Below, one piece after another: positions 46,819 to 55,760 of a stretch of 64,000 bases of DNA (position 1 is the first letter of the stretch; each line of letters opens with the position of its first letter). The stretch lies in contig NC_039358.1 in NCBI RefSeq assembly GCF_003573695.1, positions 230,591,560 to 230,655,559 of the forward strand. Reading direction: 5' to 3'. The notes under the pieces were generated by a model. The model worked only from the letters and a program-made list of their open reading frames with translations, made no database searches and was not told the origin of the DNA. Origin of the DNA: Papaver somniferum (taxonomy: Eukaryota > Streptophyta > Magnoliopsida > Ranunculales > Papaveraceae). A program made the translations under genes and the position numbers.

Positions 46819-47285
46819 TGTAGGATCAGAATCTCGCAACGACATTTCAGCGAAATTATCAATGACACAGCACAACAGCGTCGCAGAACAATTTCAGGAA
46901 TGATAAAATAAATGACGTCAGCAAAGATCACGAGAAAGATATGGTAGTTCTGCGAAAATTAGAGAGTTTGCGAAATTAACATTTGTAAGGTTGCGAGAAT
47001 GTCGCAAACCATACCCGAAAATAAAGGACAGATTAGCTGTCATCCACTATGTATTTCTTTATAAATAGTCGTTCGAGTTGTAAAGAAGGGGAGAGATCTT
47101 TTTGAGTAAGAAACAAGTAAATAGGAGAGAGAAAGTTCAGAGCAGAGATCATTCTTATTTTCTTTATCTTTTCTTGTAAGAACATTCAAAGATTTATCAA
47201 TAAAATTAAGAGTGTAAACCTAAAAATGAGTTGATCAACAATGAAATCATATGAGGGGTGTAGTGTAGGATTTCCTGCAACTACA
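46819..47285 (+). repeat. Tat-B 3' LTR
   Basis: Starts TGTAGGATCAGAATCTCGCA and ends GCAACTACA, with TATAAATA at 47060-47067. It is preceded by the polypurine tract GAGAAGAGGCAAGA. Confidence 0.95.
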
Positions 47286-47455
47286 AAGATTATTCAAAAG
47301 TTGTCCTAATGAAATGATGATCTTTCGATTAGAAAACTGTTCGGAATTTATTAACTCAAGATTGAGTTTAGATGAATAATCAGAATGGGAAGGAAGAGAA
47401 AGTGAATAGCCTCTTGTGTCAAATTCTTTCTTCAATTTGGCGAATTATGTTTCCA

Positions 47456-48015
47456 GGACAATTAAGCCAGCATGAATCATTAGACCTGCGAGCAGTACTA
47501 TTAGATTTGTCATTCCAGTCAACATCTAGCATAATCTTTTGGTCTGCAGAAATACCGTCTTTCCTTCTTATGCGAATGACCCATTTAGTTGATTCATTTT
47601 TCATGATCGTAACATAGTAGTGTTTAAAAAAATTATCAAGAGTGTACTCCGCAGGGTTGATGGCTTTATCACAATATGATACATTTCGCACTTCATAGGA
47701 ATAAGAGGTTCCTAATCACGCTGCACGACGAGAATATTCCAAATCTATTCTAATAGCATCTCCGCTCAGCCGAAATATACCACTTGCGAATCGATCATCA
47801 GATAGAATTACGTAGAATAAGGGGATTTCTGGATTATACAATGGGATAGGAAGATTATTCAAAAGTTGTCCTAATGAAATGATGATATTTTGATTAGACA
47901 ACTGTTCGGAATTTATTAACTCAAGATTGAGTTTAGATGAATAGCCTCTTGTGTCAAATTCTTTCTTCAACTTGGCGAATTCTGTTTCCATCTTTTTACC
48001 AGCTGGAGCCATTAT
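47456..48015 (-). repeat. second copy of a tandem duplication in the Tat-A antisense gene
   Basis: This segment repeats 37955-38358 joined to 47286-47455 (the halves now separated by Tat-B). Shared landmarks are AATTAAGCCAGCATGAATCA, GATGGCTTTATCAC and TTATTCAAAAGTTGTCC. The left copy has an extra 35 bases near 47370. Because Tat-B interrupts only one copy, the duplication is older than Tat-B. Confidence 0.88.
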
Positions 48016-48377
48016 AAGAATGGGAATGACGGATATATATATATATAAAATGTATCTTAATTATATCAATGAAATCACAGTTAAAATAAAGAAGAAGGAA
48101 GAAAGAAGGATATTTAAGAAGATATATAAGAAAAATTTACCCTCATTTTTCGAGATTTTATCTCATTAATGCGAAGAACGAGTGTTTAGAAATAGACGGT
48201 TATAAGGACGTGTCAGATAACGAGTGGATAAAAAGACACGCGTAAGTTAGGAAAGCTCATATTATGGAAGTGTGTCGGCAAAGAAGAATATGAAAATATG
48301 AGCATGTGCGATATTATTGGATGGAGATTTCTCATATCACTCATTCTATAAAGAAAACGATATGAGAAGAGGCAAAA

Positions 48378-48848
48378 TGTAGGAGTGAAATATCGCACAT
48401 TCATTAAGTATGCGAAGTAAAGGTCATCTAATGTAAGCGAAGACTATCGCACATACTAAAATTAGGATGACGTATTTAATGATGTTAACATAGTCACGAG
48501 TAAAGTGTGATGACCTGTGCGAAGTGTAAGGTGTGTGAAGTTGAGTGAATGTACATGAGCGATTGTAACGCACAGTGATTCCGAAAATAGGGGATTTATT
48601 AGCTGTCATCCACTATGTATTACCCTATATAAAGGGAAGGAAACTGTGTACTGTGAGGGCTCTTTTAGAGTGTGTGTTAGACAAGAAATTAGGAGAGAGA
48701 AAGTTTATTTGGAGAGCAAGTAAAATCTTTGTAATATTTTGTAATCAATCTTAAAATTTTGATGAATAAACAAAGGATTTTCACCATGATTTCTTAGAGA
48801 GTGACTTAATCTTGAATGGATGTGGTTGTAGGATTTCCTGCAACTACA
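48378..48848 (+). repeat. Tat-A 3' LTR
   Basis: 471 bp, starts TGTAGGAGTGAAATATCGCA and ends CTACA. TATATAAA lies at 48626-48633. It keeps the uninterrupted sequence where the 5' LTR received CACTA-II. Confidence 0.95.
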
Positions 48849-48853
48849 CAAGC

Positions 48854-49398
48854 AATGCAATTAAAATGTTTGTGATTCCTTGCAATTTTATTTTGAAATC
48901 ATATGAATTAAAAGTTTTCATTTTAAAATCGTAGAGGTCACAACAAAGAGCATGATCAATCCCTTCAGAAATGTTGTTTTTGTAATTTTAAAAATTCTGT
49001 CCGGAGTCATTTGGCAAGCTAAGATTCCATCAGAGAACGGGCATCAATTGACATGATGAAATCGAAAGCATCGATGGTAATGTTCTGATCGACTTCTAAT
49101 AAGCAAGCAACAAGGACGCCAAAATATAAGACTAAAACTATCCTGCTGATATAAGTGTGTCAGCTAGCATTAGAGAACTCGCCCATATCATCCCTAAACA
49201 AAAACCACGGAAGACCCTATATTATAAAGAAACCATGTACTACATCTAATCCTTATGCGTCGAAACTGGTTCACTAATTTCCGTACCATGTCTGTAAGGG
49301 CGGGTAGATAGGGATCGTTTTCCAAAAAGCACTAAATTGAACAACAAAAAGGAAGGGAGACATACTAATTTCAGCCGTGGACAGCTTGAATATCATCA
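48854..49398. other. gene-free stretch between Tat-A and Tat-C
   Basis: No gene recognised on either strand. It is the only non-retroelement DNA left between the two elements. Confidence 0.4.
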
Positions 49399-49403
49399 CC
49401 AGG

Positions 49404-50060
49404 TGTGGGTACACGAAATAGGTTCTCCACGTGTCGGACATAAAGGGAAGAAGTATTGCTAGAAAATCTCACTTAAAGATCCCAGTCAGGGACTTGTCAA
49501 TTCAAATGTCAGAGTTACCACGTCAGCGGTCAACCTCGCGAAGTACAAATGGAATGCGAAGATACTTACACGAAGAATCTAAGTTACGAAAGACCAAGTT
49601 AGAGTACCCAATAAGATATCAACGACGAAGTAGAAAGGGCGAAGTACAATAACTTGGCAAAAAAGATAACCTGCGAAGTAAATATATTAGGGAGCAAGAA
49701 AAGAGACAGGTGTCCCGACAAACCCATGTGAACATAGTGAAAGAAGAGGAAAAACTTTATGAAAAATGGCCTGGAAGTATAAAGTACTCCCGAAAGAATT
49801 CAGCAAAGTAAAATGAGTTGTACACCATTAGGGTTGATTGGTCTATAAATAGAGGTCCTTGGGCAAGGCAAGGGGGTCGGATTTTTGAGTGAAAAAAAAC
49901 ATAGTGTGGAGAGTGAGATTAGGGTTTCCTTTTGTTCAAGAAATTGTATTTTGTTTCCTTAAAATTCATCAATAAAGATTTTCTAGTTTATATTACTTAA
50001 CATGTCTTAGATCTTGGTCATTTTCCTTTTGGGTGTACTACTTGATTTCCAGTAGTTATA
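49404..50060 (+). repeat. Tat-C 5' LTR
   Basis: Starts TGTGGGTACACGAAATAGG and ends CAGTAGTTATA. TATAAATA at 49844-49851 is the likely TATA box. A CACGTGTC word lies near the start. Confidence 0.93.
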
Positions 50061-50338
50061 TTTTGGCGTCTAGAAACAGGGAACTTAGATTGGGGATTTA
50101 TCCTCATCTAAGGAGTGGAGAGAAGCTCAGGTTGTAGGAATGAGAGATTTTAGCAATAAGCCCCTTTTAAGATTAGGGTTTAGAGGATAATTGATATTGA
50201 AACTAGGATAAGTTGATGACTAGAACACCAGATCGAGCGAAACACATGATAGCGACGAGGAGAAGCAAGCGATTGGAGGCCAAAAGAGGAGGAAGAATGG
50301 AAAGAGGAGGAACATCGGATATAGGATAAAGGAAAGGC

Positions 50339-51835
50339 GTGAACCAGCAGCGGACGAAGGAGGCCAACGAAGATAACTTTAGAGAAGGTTTTGTACACAC
50401 TTCCGACACGGACACCATCGCAGGAGAAGAAATGACTCGTGAGGAAATGGAGGAAAACATTGGTGAAGAAGACATGACGTTGGATCAACTAAGGGAAACG
50501 CTCCGCCTTGAAAGGGAACGAGACAGGGATCTAGCGGAGCAGCATGCCCGATTGACGAGACAAAACGCCAGGCTGATGCTGCAGAATTGCCAACTAAACG
50601 AGGAAGCTGCAGCTGATGTCACGGATTCGAAAGTGGACATGATTTCATCAGGAGAAGAAGAGTTACGACGAAGGAAACATACCCGCGAGGACGACGGAGG
50701 AGAGCGAAGAAGGAGACGACGAAGAGAAAGCAGTCAAGAAAGAGAACTGAGAAGGACATTAGAAATATCAAGTTGGGAAGATAAAAGGCGTAGATACGAA
50801 GAAGAGCGGAGATATGAGGAAAATGAGAGGAGGCAAGAAGATGAAAGAAAACAAGAATTCGACCGGAGAAACGAGGAAGAAAGGAGACGTGGTGAAGGAA
50901 GGCTCAGCGTGATGAGAGGTGGTCGTCGGGAAGAAAATGGAGGGAACCTGAACCAGGAAGTCTTGGATGAGCTGCGAGATATGAGGACGATGATAAACAA
51001 TTCGAGGAGAGGCGGTAGAGTGCAGCTGGCAAAGGCAATAGAAGAAGCCGATAAATATTCGTTTACTTATGGGATAATGTACGCAGAAATCCCAGAGAAA
51101 TATGTACTGCCAACACTTTCGAGCATATTCAGCGGATCCGAGAGTGTTGTGCAACACTTGAAACAATACACTCTTTCATTGATGCAGTGGAGACGAAATG
51201 ATGCAGTACTTTGTCGATATTTCCCCACGAACTTGGCCGGGGAAGCATTGGCTTGGTTTGACGGGCTACCAGAAAGATCAATTTCGTCATTTAAAGACTT
51301 ACAAAGGATATTCCTGACTACTTACATAACTAACAACATGCTGAGGCCAAGGATTGAGACTCTGTTCAATTTAAAAAGAAGACCTACGGAAAGCCTGCGA
51401 GGATTGGTAACAAGATGGAGGACGGTATGCAGCGAGCTTGCAGGGAGATTTGACGAGAAAAATTTCATCCTAGCTTTTATGAACGCGTTAATCCCAACTG
51501 ATCTGTTGTACAATCAAATATTCATTATTCGCAACTCTTTGATGATGAATGAATTAAGAGAGTACCAAGAAGAATACATAGTGTTGGAAGAAAAGCAGAG
51601 GCAAGTCAGTGAAGTAGTACCGATTACAGCAAAGGAAGGGAATTCAAGACTATTACCGAGGACAGTGCATGTCGTGGAGAATGATCTGAAATATGAAAAG
51701 GGAGAGCCATCAACTCCAATCCCCGCGAAGTTAGTGGCTGTGTCAAGTGGAGATCAAGAATGGATAGATCAACGGAGATATGAAGAGTCAAGATGGAGGA
51801 ACTATGAGCCACGAAGCTACAACACAGGATATTAA
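50339..51835 (+). pseudogene. Tat-C gag, mostly open (about 500 codons)
   Basis: The natural start is probably ATG 50215 (MTRTPDRAKHMIATRRSKRL, like the Tat-A start), but that frame stops near 50327. The long frame that follows needs a frame change; its first internal ATG is at about 50432. The N-terminal 200 residues are highly charged and helical (RRYEEERRYEENERRQEDER). The gag core follows: LKQYTLSLMQWRRNDAVLCR, TNLAGEALAWFDGLPERSIS, SFKDLQRIFLTTYITNN and RPTESLRGLVTRWRTVC. A C-terminal EYQEEYIVLEEKQR closes it. The core has no stop over 498 codons, which is unusual among the aged elements here. It would form the particle shell. Confidence 0.85.
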
Positions 51836-53005
51836 CAAAGAAACAACCAGGGACCTAGATTTGGAGAGCGGAGACCAAATGCACCAGCCTTTGAAGACAT
51901 AAAGCTCCCTAGACTTAAAACATCTATAGAAAGGTATGGGAGGCAATAGTATTAATAGAGGACATCCTGCCACCACCTAATCTGGGAAGAGAGCCACCTC
52001 CGGGAACTAGGAGTCATGAGTTCTGCAGATATCACTGCTTTCACGGGCATCATACAAATGATTATCTAAACATTCGGAGGATTATACTTCGTCTAATAGA
52101 GCAAGGAAAAACTCGCACATTTCCTAGAAAATTATATACCACCACCACCACCTCGTGACAGTTAGCCGGTATACCGAATTGAAGTAGATCGAGGAGCACA
52201 AAGACCGAATTGTAATACAATAATACATGCAGCGAAGAACATCCAAAATTTCCATGAAAACATACTCAGGAGAGTATATAAGAGGGACTTCGAAGGAAAC
52301 AAAATATTCAACATCAACACGAAGGAACCGTTAGATGAATGACAGAAAAGAGAAATAACTTTTTCAGCGAAAGATGCACCCGAAGGAGGAAATTCGCATA
52401 CAAACCCTTTGGTTATAACCCTGAATTTTGGGAAATACTCAAAGTGGGAAGAAGACCAAGCTGAGAAAGGGAAAATCTTGGCAATTGACAGAATCTTGGT
52501 AGATACAGAAAGCTCGGTCGATATACTCTTTTGTCATGCCTTTAAGACCATGGGATACAAGGACTCGGATCTCGTACCATCGACGTACAACATATATGGG
52601 TTTAACGGAGTCGCATCTAAACCAAAGGGAGAACTAGTTATAAAGATTTTCGCTGGCGAACTAGAAACGACAGTCACCGTCTGCGTGGTAGACATAGACT
52701 CACCTTACAATGCTCTTATAGGAAGACCATGCATACATTGGATAAAAGGAATTGCATCTACATATCATCAGGCTATACGGTTTCCTATGCCAAGTGCAAT
52801 TGGCGAGATAAGAGGAGACTTTAAGGACGCGCAAGATTGTATTAGAAAGGATGTCCATAACTGTGAGGAGAAAATAAGGAAGAAAATAGAACAAAAAAAA
52901 GCATGCAAAGAAAGAAGAGCAGAGCGGCTGATGGTATTTACGATTAGAACAAGTGAAGAGCTAGTTGCAACACAGAAAGACGTAGAAGAAGCGGAAAAAC
53001 GATAA
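51836..53005 (+). pseudogene. Tat-C knuckle, linker and protease-like domain
   Basis: After the gag stop, 52018-52075 reads FCRYHCFHGHHTNDYLNIRR, the Cys-His knuckle typical of these elements with Tyr for the last Cys. A linker (VYKRDFEGNKIFNINTKEP near 52275) and a stop at about 52340 follow. Then a 198-codon frame at 52409-53005 reads RILVDTESSVDILFCHAFKT, YNIYGFNGVASKPKGELV and VDIDSPYNALIGRPCIHW. The active site is D-T-E-S-S instead of D-T-G-S-S. The fold is otherwise complete and open, so the domain may be maintained without catalysis, or this is one late change. Confidence 0.85.
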
Positions 53006-53028
53006 CAGATGGCGAGAAGAACCGTGAA

Positions 53029-53890
53029 ATGACTCCGGAAAAAGGAAGCAAAGATGAAATAAAGCAAAGTGGAAAGAAAAAGAAGGGAAAAACGGCCGAA
53101 GGAAGCGAGGTAGCGAGAAATGAGAAAGAAAACCCCGCCATCAAGGAAAAACGAACCCCGCGAGGAGGAGAAAAGACAAACACCTCCAAGCGCAAAAAAT
53201 TATCGATGCAAGAAGCTGAGGGAAGCTTCGAATTACATGATTCTCTAGACAAAGGAGGAAAGGATTACGAAGAAGAAGATATGGAACGATTGAAGAAGGA
53301 ACTCTATCAAGAAAGACGAAAGAAGGAAGATTTGGTGAGGGAGCGCATAAGGTTGGAAAGGAAAAATGAGAAACTTATAATTAAAAAGATCATCTAAGAA
53401 GAAAGCAAGCGGAGAGCAATGCACAAAGAGGAAAATATGCTCCGGAAGAAGCGTTAGCAACTGGAGGACATCGCGAATGCCGGCGAGAAAACAAGGGGCA
53501 AGGGGAACAAGATGGACAGGAAGACCTAAAAAGAGTCATAAAGAATAGAAAAATGGAATTCCGAGAAAGGGAGTATCTAATGCAGCAATCAAAGATGGTC
53601 GGTGGGAAAAGGAACAATATCCTAGTGACAAAAAATGCAATCAGACTGCAGCCAAAAATGATGAACAAATGCGCGAAAAACGAACCCTGAAAGCCAGAAA
53701 TATAGGCAATGTTCTCGCTAAAGCAAAGGGAAAATGAAAGTCTCAGAGGAAGATTTAGTGCGCTCGTTCATCTATGCGTTGTCAACTAGGCAACCATTAT
53801 TTGCGACTCTGTTCAAGATCAGGAACGAAGTGAATATGAGGGAGTTGAAAAGATATCAATCTGAGCACATTCGCATGGAAGAAGAACACT
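53029..53890 (+). pseudogene. Tat-C charged tail and a second partial gag copy
   Basis: 53029-53397 is a Lys/Glu-rich frame (EKGSKDEIKQSGKKKKGKT). After stops, 53740-53890 reads LVRSFIYALSTRQPLFATLF and MRELKRYQSEHIRMEEEH, which parallels the end of the gag core (ILAFMNALIPTDLLYNQIF, NELREYQEEYIVLEEK) but is clearly diverged. It is therefore a stray gag C-terminal piece after the protease, where the reverse transcriptase would normally begin. Perhaps it is the scar of the recombination that removed pol. Confidence 0.65.
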
Positions 53891-54104
53891 GATAGCCGAG
53901 GAAGGGTCGTAGCAATAAGATGAATGTACTTATTTTAATCCCTCAATTGATAATGTATCAAATTTTCAAAAGGATAGCAATGAAATTTTGATGAATCGTA
54001 TCATGAATATGAATTTTCATACTTGCAAGATAACAAAAGAAAGATAAGACTTCGCATTAGGAGGCAAATAAGATCACGAAATAAACAGTTTCTAGGGAAA
54101 CTTA

Positions 54105-54640
54105 AAACCTTCGCCTAGGAAGGCTGAGAATCCACGACATGCACCCTAGTTCGCATGAAAGTGCAAGAGGCAAGACCTAACGCATGTCGTGAACAACTCT
54201 CGGAGAGAAGGTTAGGGGCAATGATAAGACTTATCCGCCGAGGGTCCCTTTTATGACGGCCTTCGGTAAGGGGTGCAGAAATATGACCAAGGCGCCGACG
54301 TATTCGGTTGAGCTGCGGGTACCTGGGACATCTGGAGAGTTACCGGCCATGTCCGTATGGCAAGTCTTGGATACGATGCACTTGATCCCAAAGAAACCTC
54401 ACTTAGGGTGTGACTTCGTAACCCCAAGCCATATCGGCGAAGGTGATAAGAAGTCACAAAAACAACTGAATGTCGTAATAACTGGATGAAAGGATACCAA
54501 CATGAATGTTAGGGTTAACCTCCTTGAAGGGACAATCGGGGGGAATATAAAGGGATGACACCCTCCAGATTAGGGAGACGTGTGACCAAAAATGACGGCA
54601 AATGCATGGGACTAACAATTCATGGGAATGGCTAGACCCG
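54105..54640. other. conserved non-coding block, Tat-C copy
   Basis: The most diverged of the three blocks, but with the same order of words: CACCCTAGTTCGC, GGCAAGACCTAACGCATGTC, GACCAAGGCGCCGACGTA, CTCACTTAGGGTGTGACTTC, GTAACCCCAAGCC, GATAAGAAGTCACAAAAACA, ACCTCCTTGAAGGGACAATC, GGGGGGAATATAA and ACACCCTCCAGATTAGGGAG. The end hairpin CTCC/GGGAG is kept although its loop differs (AGATTA for ATTA). Confidence 0.8.
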
Positions 54641-55025
54641 TCGCATTGTCGCGAAATGAGGAAAACATAAATGTTAAGGAGAGGTTGATGGATTATTATT
54701 CGCAAGAATAATAAGCGCCTGAGGCTTCGCCGAACTAAGATCCTTAAAGAAGGACGAGGCACAATAAGACCTTAATTAGGAGGCACAGTAAGACCTTGTA
54801 TAAATTAATATGTAACAATCATAAAATAAATAAGAACTAAATACGGCAAGACGCTTTATAGATTCCAAAAAGAAAAAAGAGGAAAATAAAAGATTTAGCG
54901 AGATTTAAAGGTTGTGAAGCCGCAATGAAATAGCAAGAACAAGAGGAAAAGCTACCAGGGGAAAATAATAGCTTGATCTGTACCACCTCATCTTGACCGG
55001 CTAGTGCTCAACAAGAACAAGAACC

Positions 55026-55339
55026 AAGTATATACTTTTACATGTTATGTTCTTCTTTAGCTTTATCCTCGCAAGACTCAGCATTTTAAGAAAGACGAAG
55101 AAAGGCAAAGGCAAGAGCAAATGAGATGGGAAAATCAAAGAGAGAGACAACGTGAGAAGCACAGACGAAATTCAGAATCAGAAGCGGCGAGATGTCTCGT
55201 AAACCTCAAAGGAAAGGAGGATCTTGTGAGGTTCAAAGCTTATAGAAGCACAACTCGGAAATACGCAGAAGAATAAGAGGCAAGTATATACTTTAAATTT
55301 CATTATTCTTCTGAGTATTTCCTCGGTAAGTATATACTT
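55026..55339. repeat. three copies of the palindrome AAGTATATACTT
   Basis: Perfect 12-base palindromes at 55026-55037, 55282-55293 and 55328-55339, between the conserved block and the antisense gene's end. Between the first two lies a charged + strand frame fragment (RQRQEQMRWENQRERQREKH). Confidence 0.95.
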
Positions 55340-55760
55340 GACTAAACAAGAAATTATAATATTAACATAAAACTCAATCAAAATATTACCCAAAGAAATT
55401 AAGATGTTTTGCCCTCGAAGCTTGGGAGCGCCCAAAAAGATAAATTGTTTCCAAGATAATTAAACATAAAACTAAAACACGAAGGAAGAAAAACTAAGGT
55501 TGTTGTTGAAGAAGTCCGTCGTCAGAGAAAACATCACCCGCTTCACCAGTACTAGCAGAGGCACCCTTGGATCCTTCCTCCTCGACCTTCGCCTGGTCGA
55601 TATTTTGTTCCTCGCCATGTTCGCTGAGCCTCTCTTATTCGCTAGAAATGATCCTATCGTCCTTTCGTTGCTCGTCATCGGAGAACACCTCCAGAGGAAA
55701 GATAGGATGAAGAAGGCCATGTTCTTTGCAGAAATTACCAAAAAGAGAAACAATATAGTT

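Larger units (their letters stand above)
38359..47285 (+). mobile_element. Tat-B: Ty3 (Tat-type) LTR retrotransposon with pol but no gag
   Basis: LTRs are 38359-38823 and 46819-47285 (about 11 differences by hand count), with target duplication AAGAT at 38354-38358 and 47286-47290. The pre-insertion sequence AGGAAGATTATTCAAAAG is preserved in the duplicated host segment at 47850. The interior in order is protease, reverse transcriptase, RNase H, a second archaeal-type RNase H (the mark of the Tat lineage) and integrase. It continues with the conserved non-coding block, an antisense gene without the N-terminal domain, and the polypurine tract GAGAAGAGGCAAGA. Gag is missing: only about 50 bases separate the LTR from the pre-protease frame. 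The RT has lost its catalytic segment, so this copy cannot act alone. Confidence 0.93.
35959..48012 (-). pseudogene. Tat-A antisense gene, split by Tat-B and partly duplicated
   Basis: Reads against gag-pro. The N-terminal domain starts at ATG 48012 (MAPAGKKMETEFAKLKKEF), continues PLYNPEIPLFYVILSDDRF, RLSGDAIRIDLEYSRRAA and TLDNFFKHYY, and ends (in the left copy) with LSAYQPWKFFLSDNENKK at about 37832, followed by GTATG. Further exons by splice signals are 37748-37695 (VAKKAKTSHNTSSSQNNE) and from 37623 (GKTKKQPKKLASKF, basic). A coiled coil lies at 36826-36360 and an acidic end, EEEYEEYEEEVSDSEAE, at 36040-35990. The domain order and splice layout match Tat-C. Tat-B (38359-47285) lies inside the first exon, which is also tandemly duplicated (see 47456-48015), so this copy is dead. 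No known function; the N-terminal domain faintly recalls the 'putative gypsy-type transposon' family (PF04195). Confidence 0.75.
22014..48848 (+). mobile_element. Tat-A: Ty3 (Tat-type) LTR retrotransposon without pol, host of three later insertions
   Basis: The two LTRs start TGTAGGAGTGAAATATCGCA and end CTACA. Each is 471 bp after removing the CACTA insertion, with about 14 differences by hand count. Target duplication CAAGC lies at 22009-22013 and 48849-48853. A PBS-like TTTTGGCGCTAGAAACAG follows the 5' LTR, and a polypurine tract GAGAAGAGGCAAAA precedes the 3' LTR. The interior carries gag, a protease-like region, a conserved non-coding block and an antisense gene. No reverse transcriptase, RNase H or integrase of its own is present: those in the interval belong to nested Tat-B. 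Insertions are CACTA-II in the 5' LTR, a solo LTR in gag and Tat-B in the antisense gene. It resembles known gag-only plant elements (TR-GAG class) but adds the antisense gene. Confidence 0.9.

Noticed and set aside
50339..50431. GTG as the start codon of Tat-C gag
   Set aside because: Plant genes start with ATG. The matching ATG of the family lies at 50215 in another frame, so a frame change is more likely than a GTG start.
50734..51166. Serine- and phenylalanine-rich minus-strand frames under Tat-C gag
   Set aside because: Shadows of the charged gag coding sequence.
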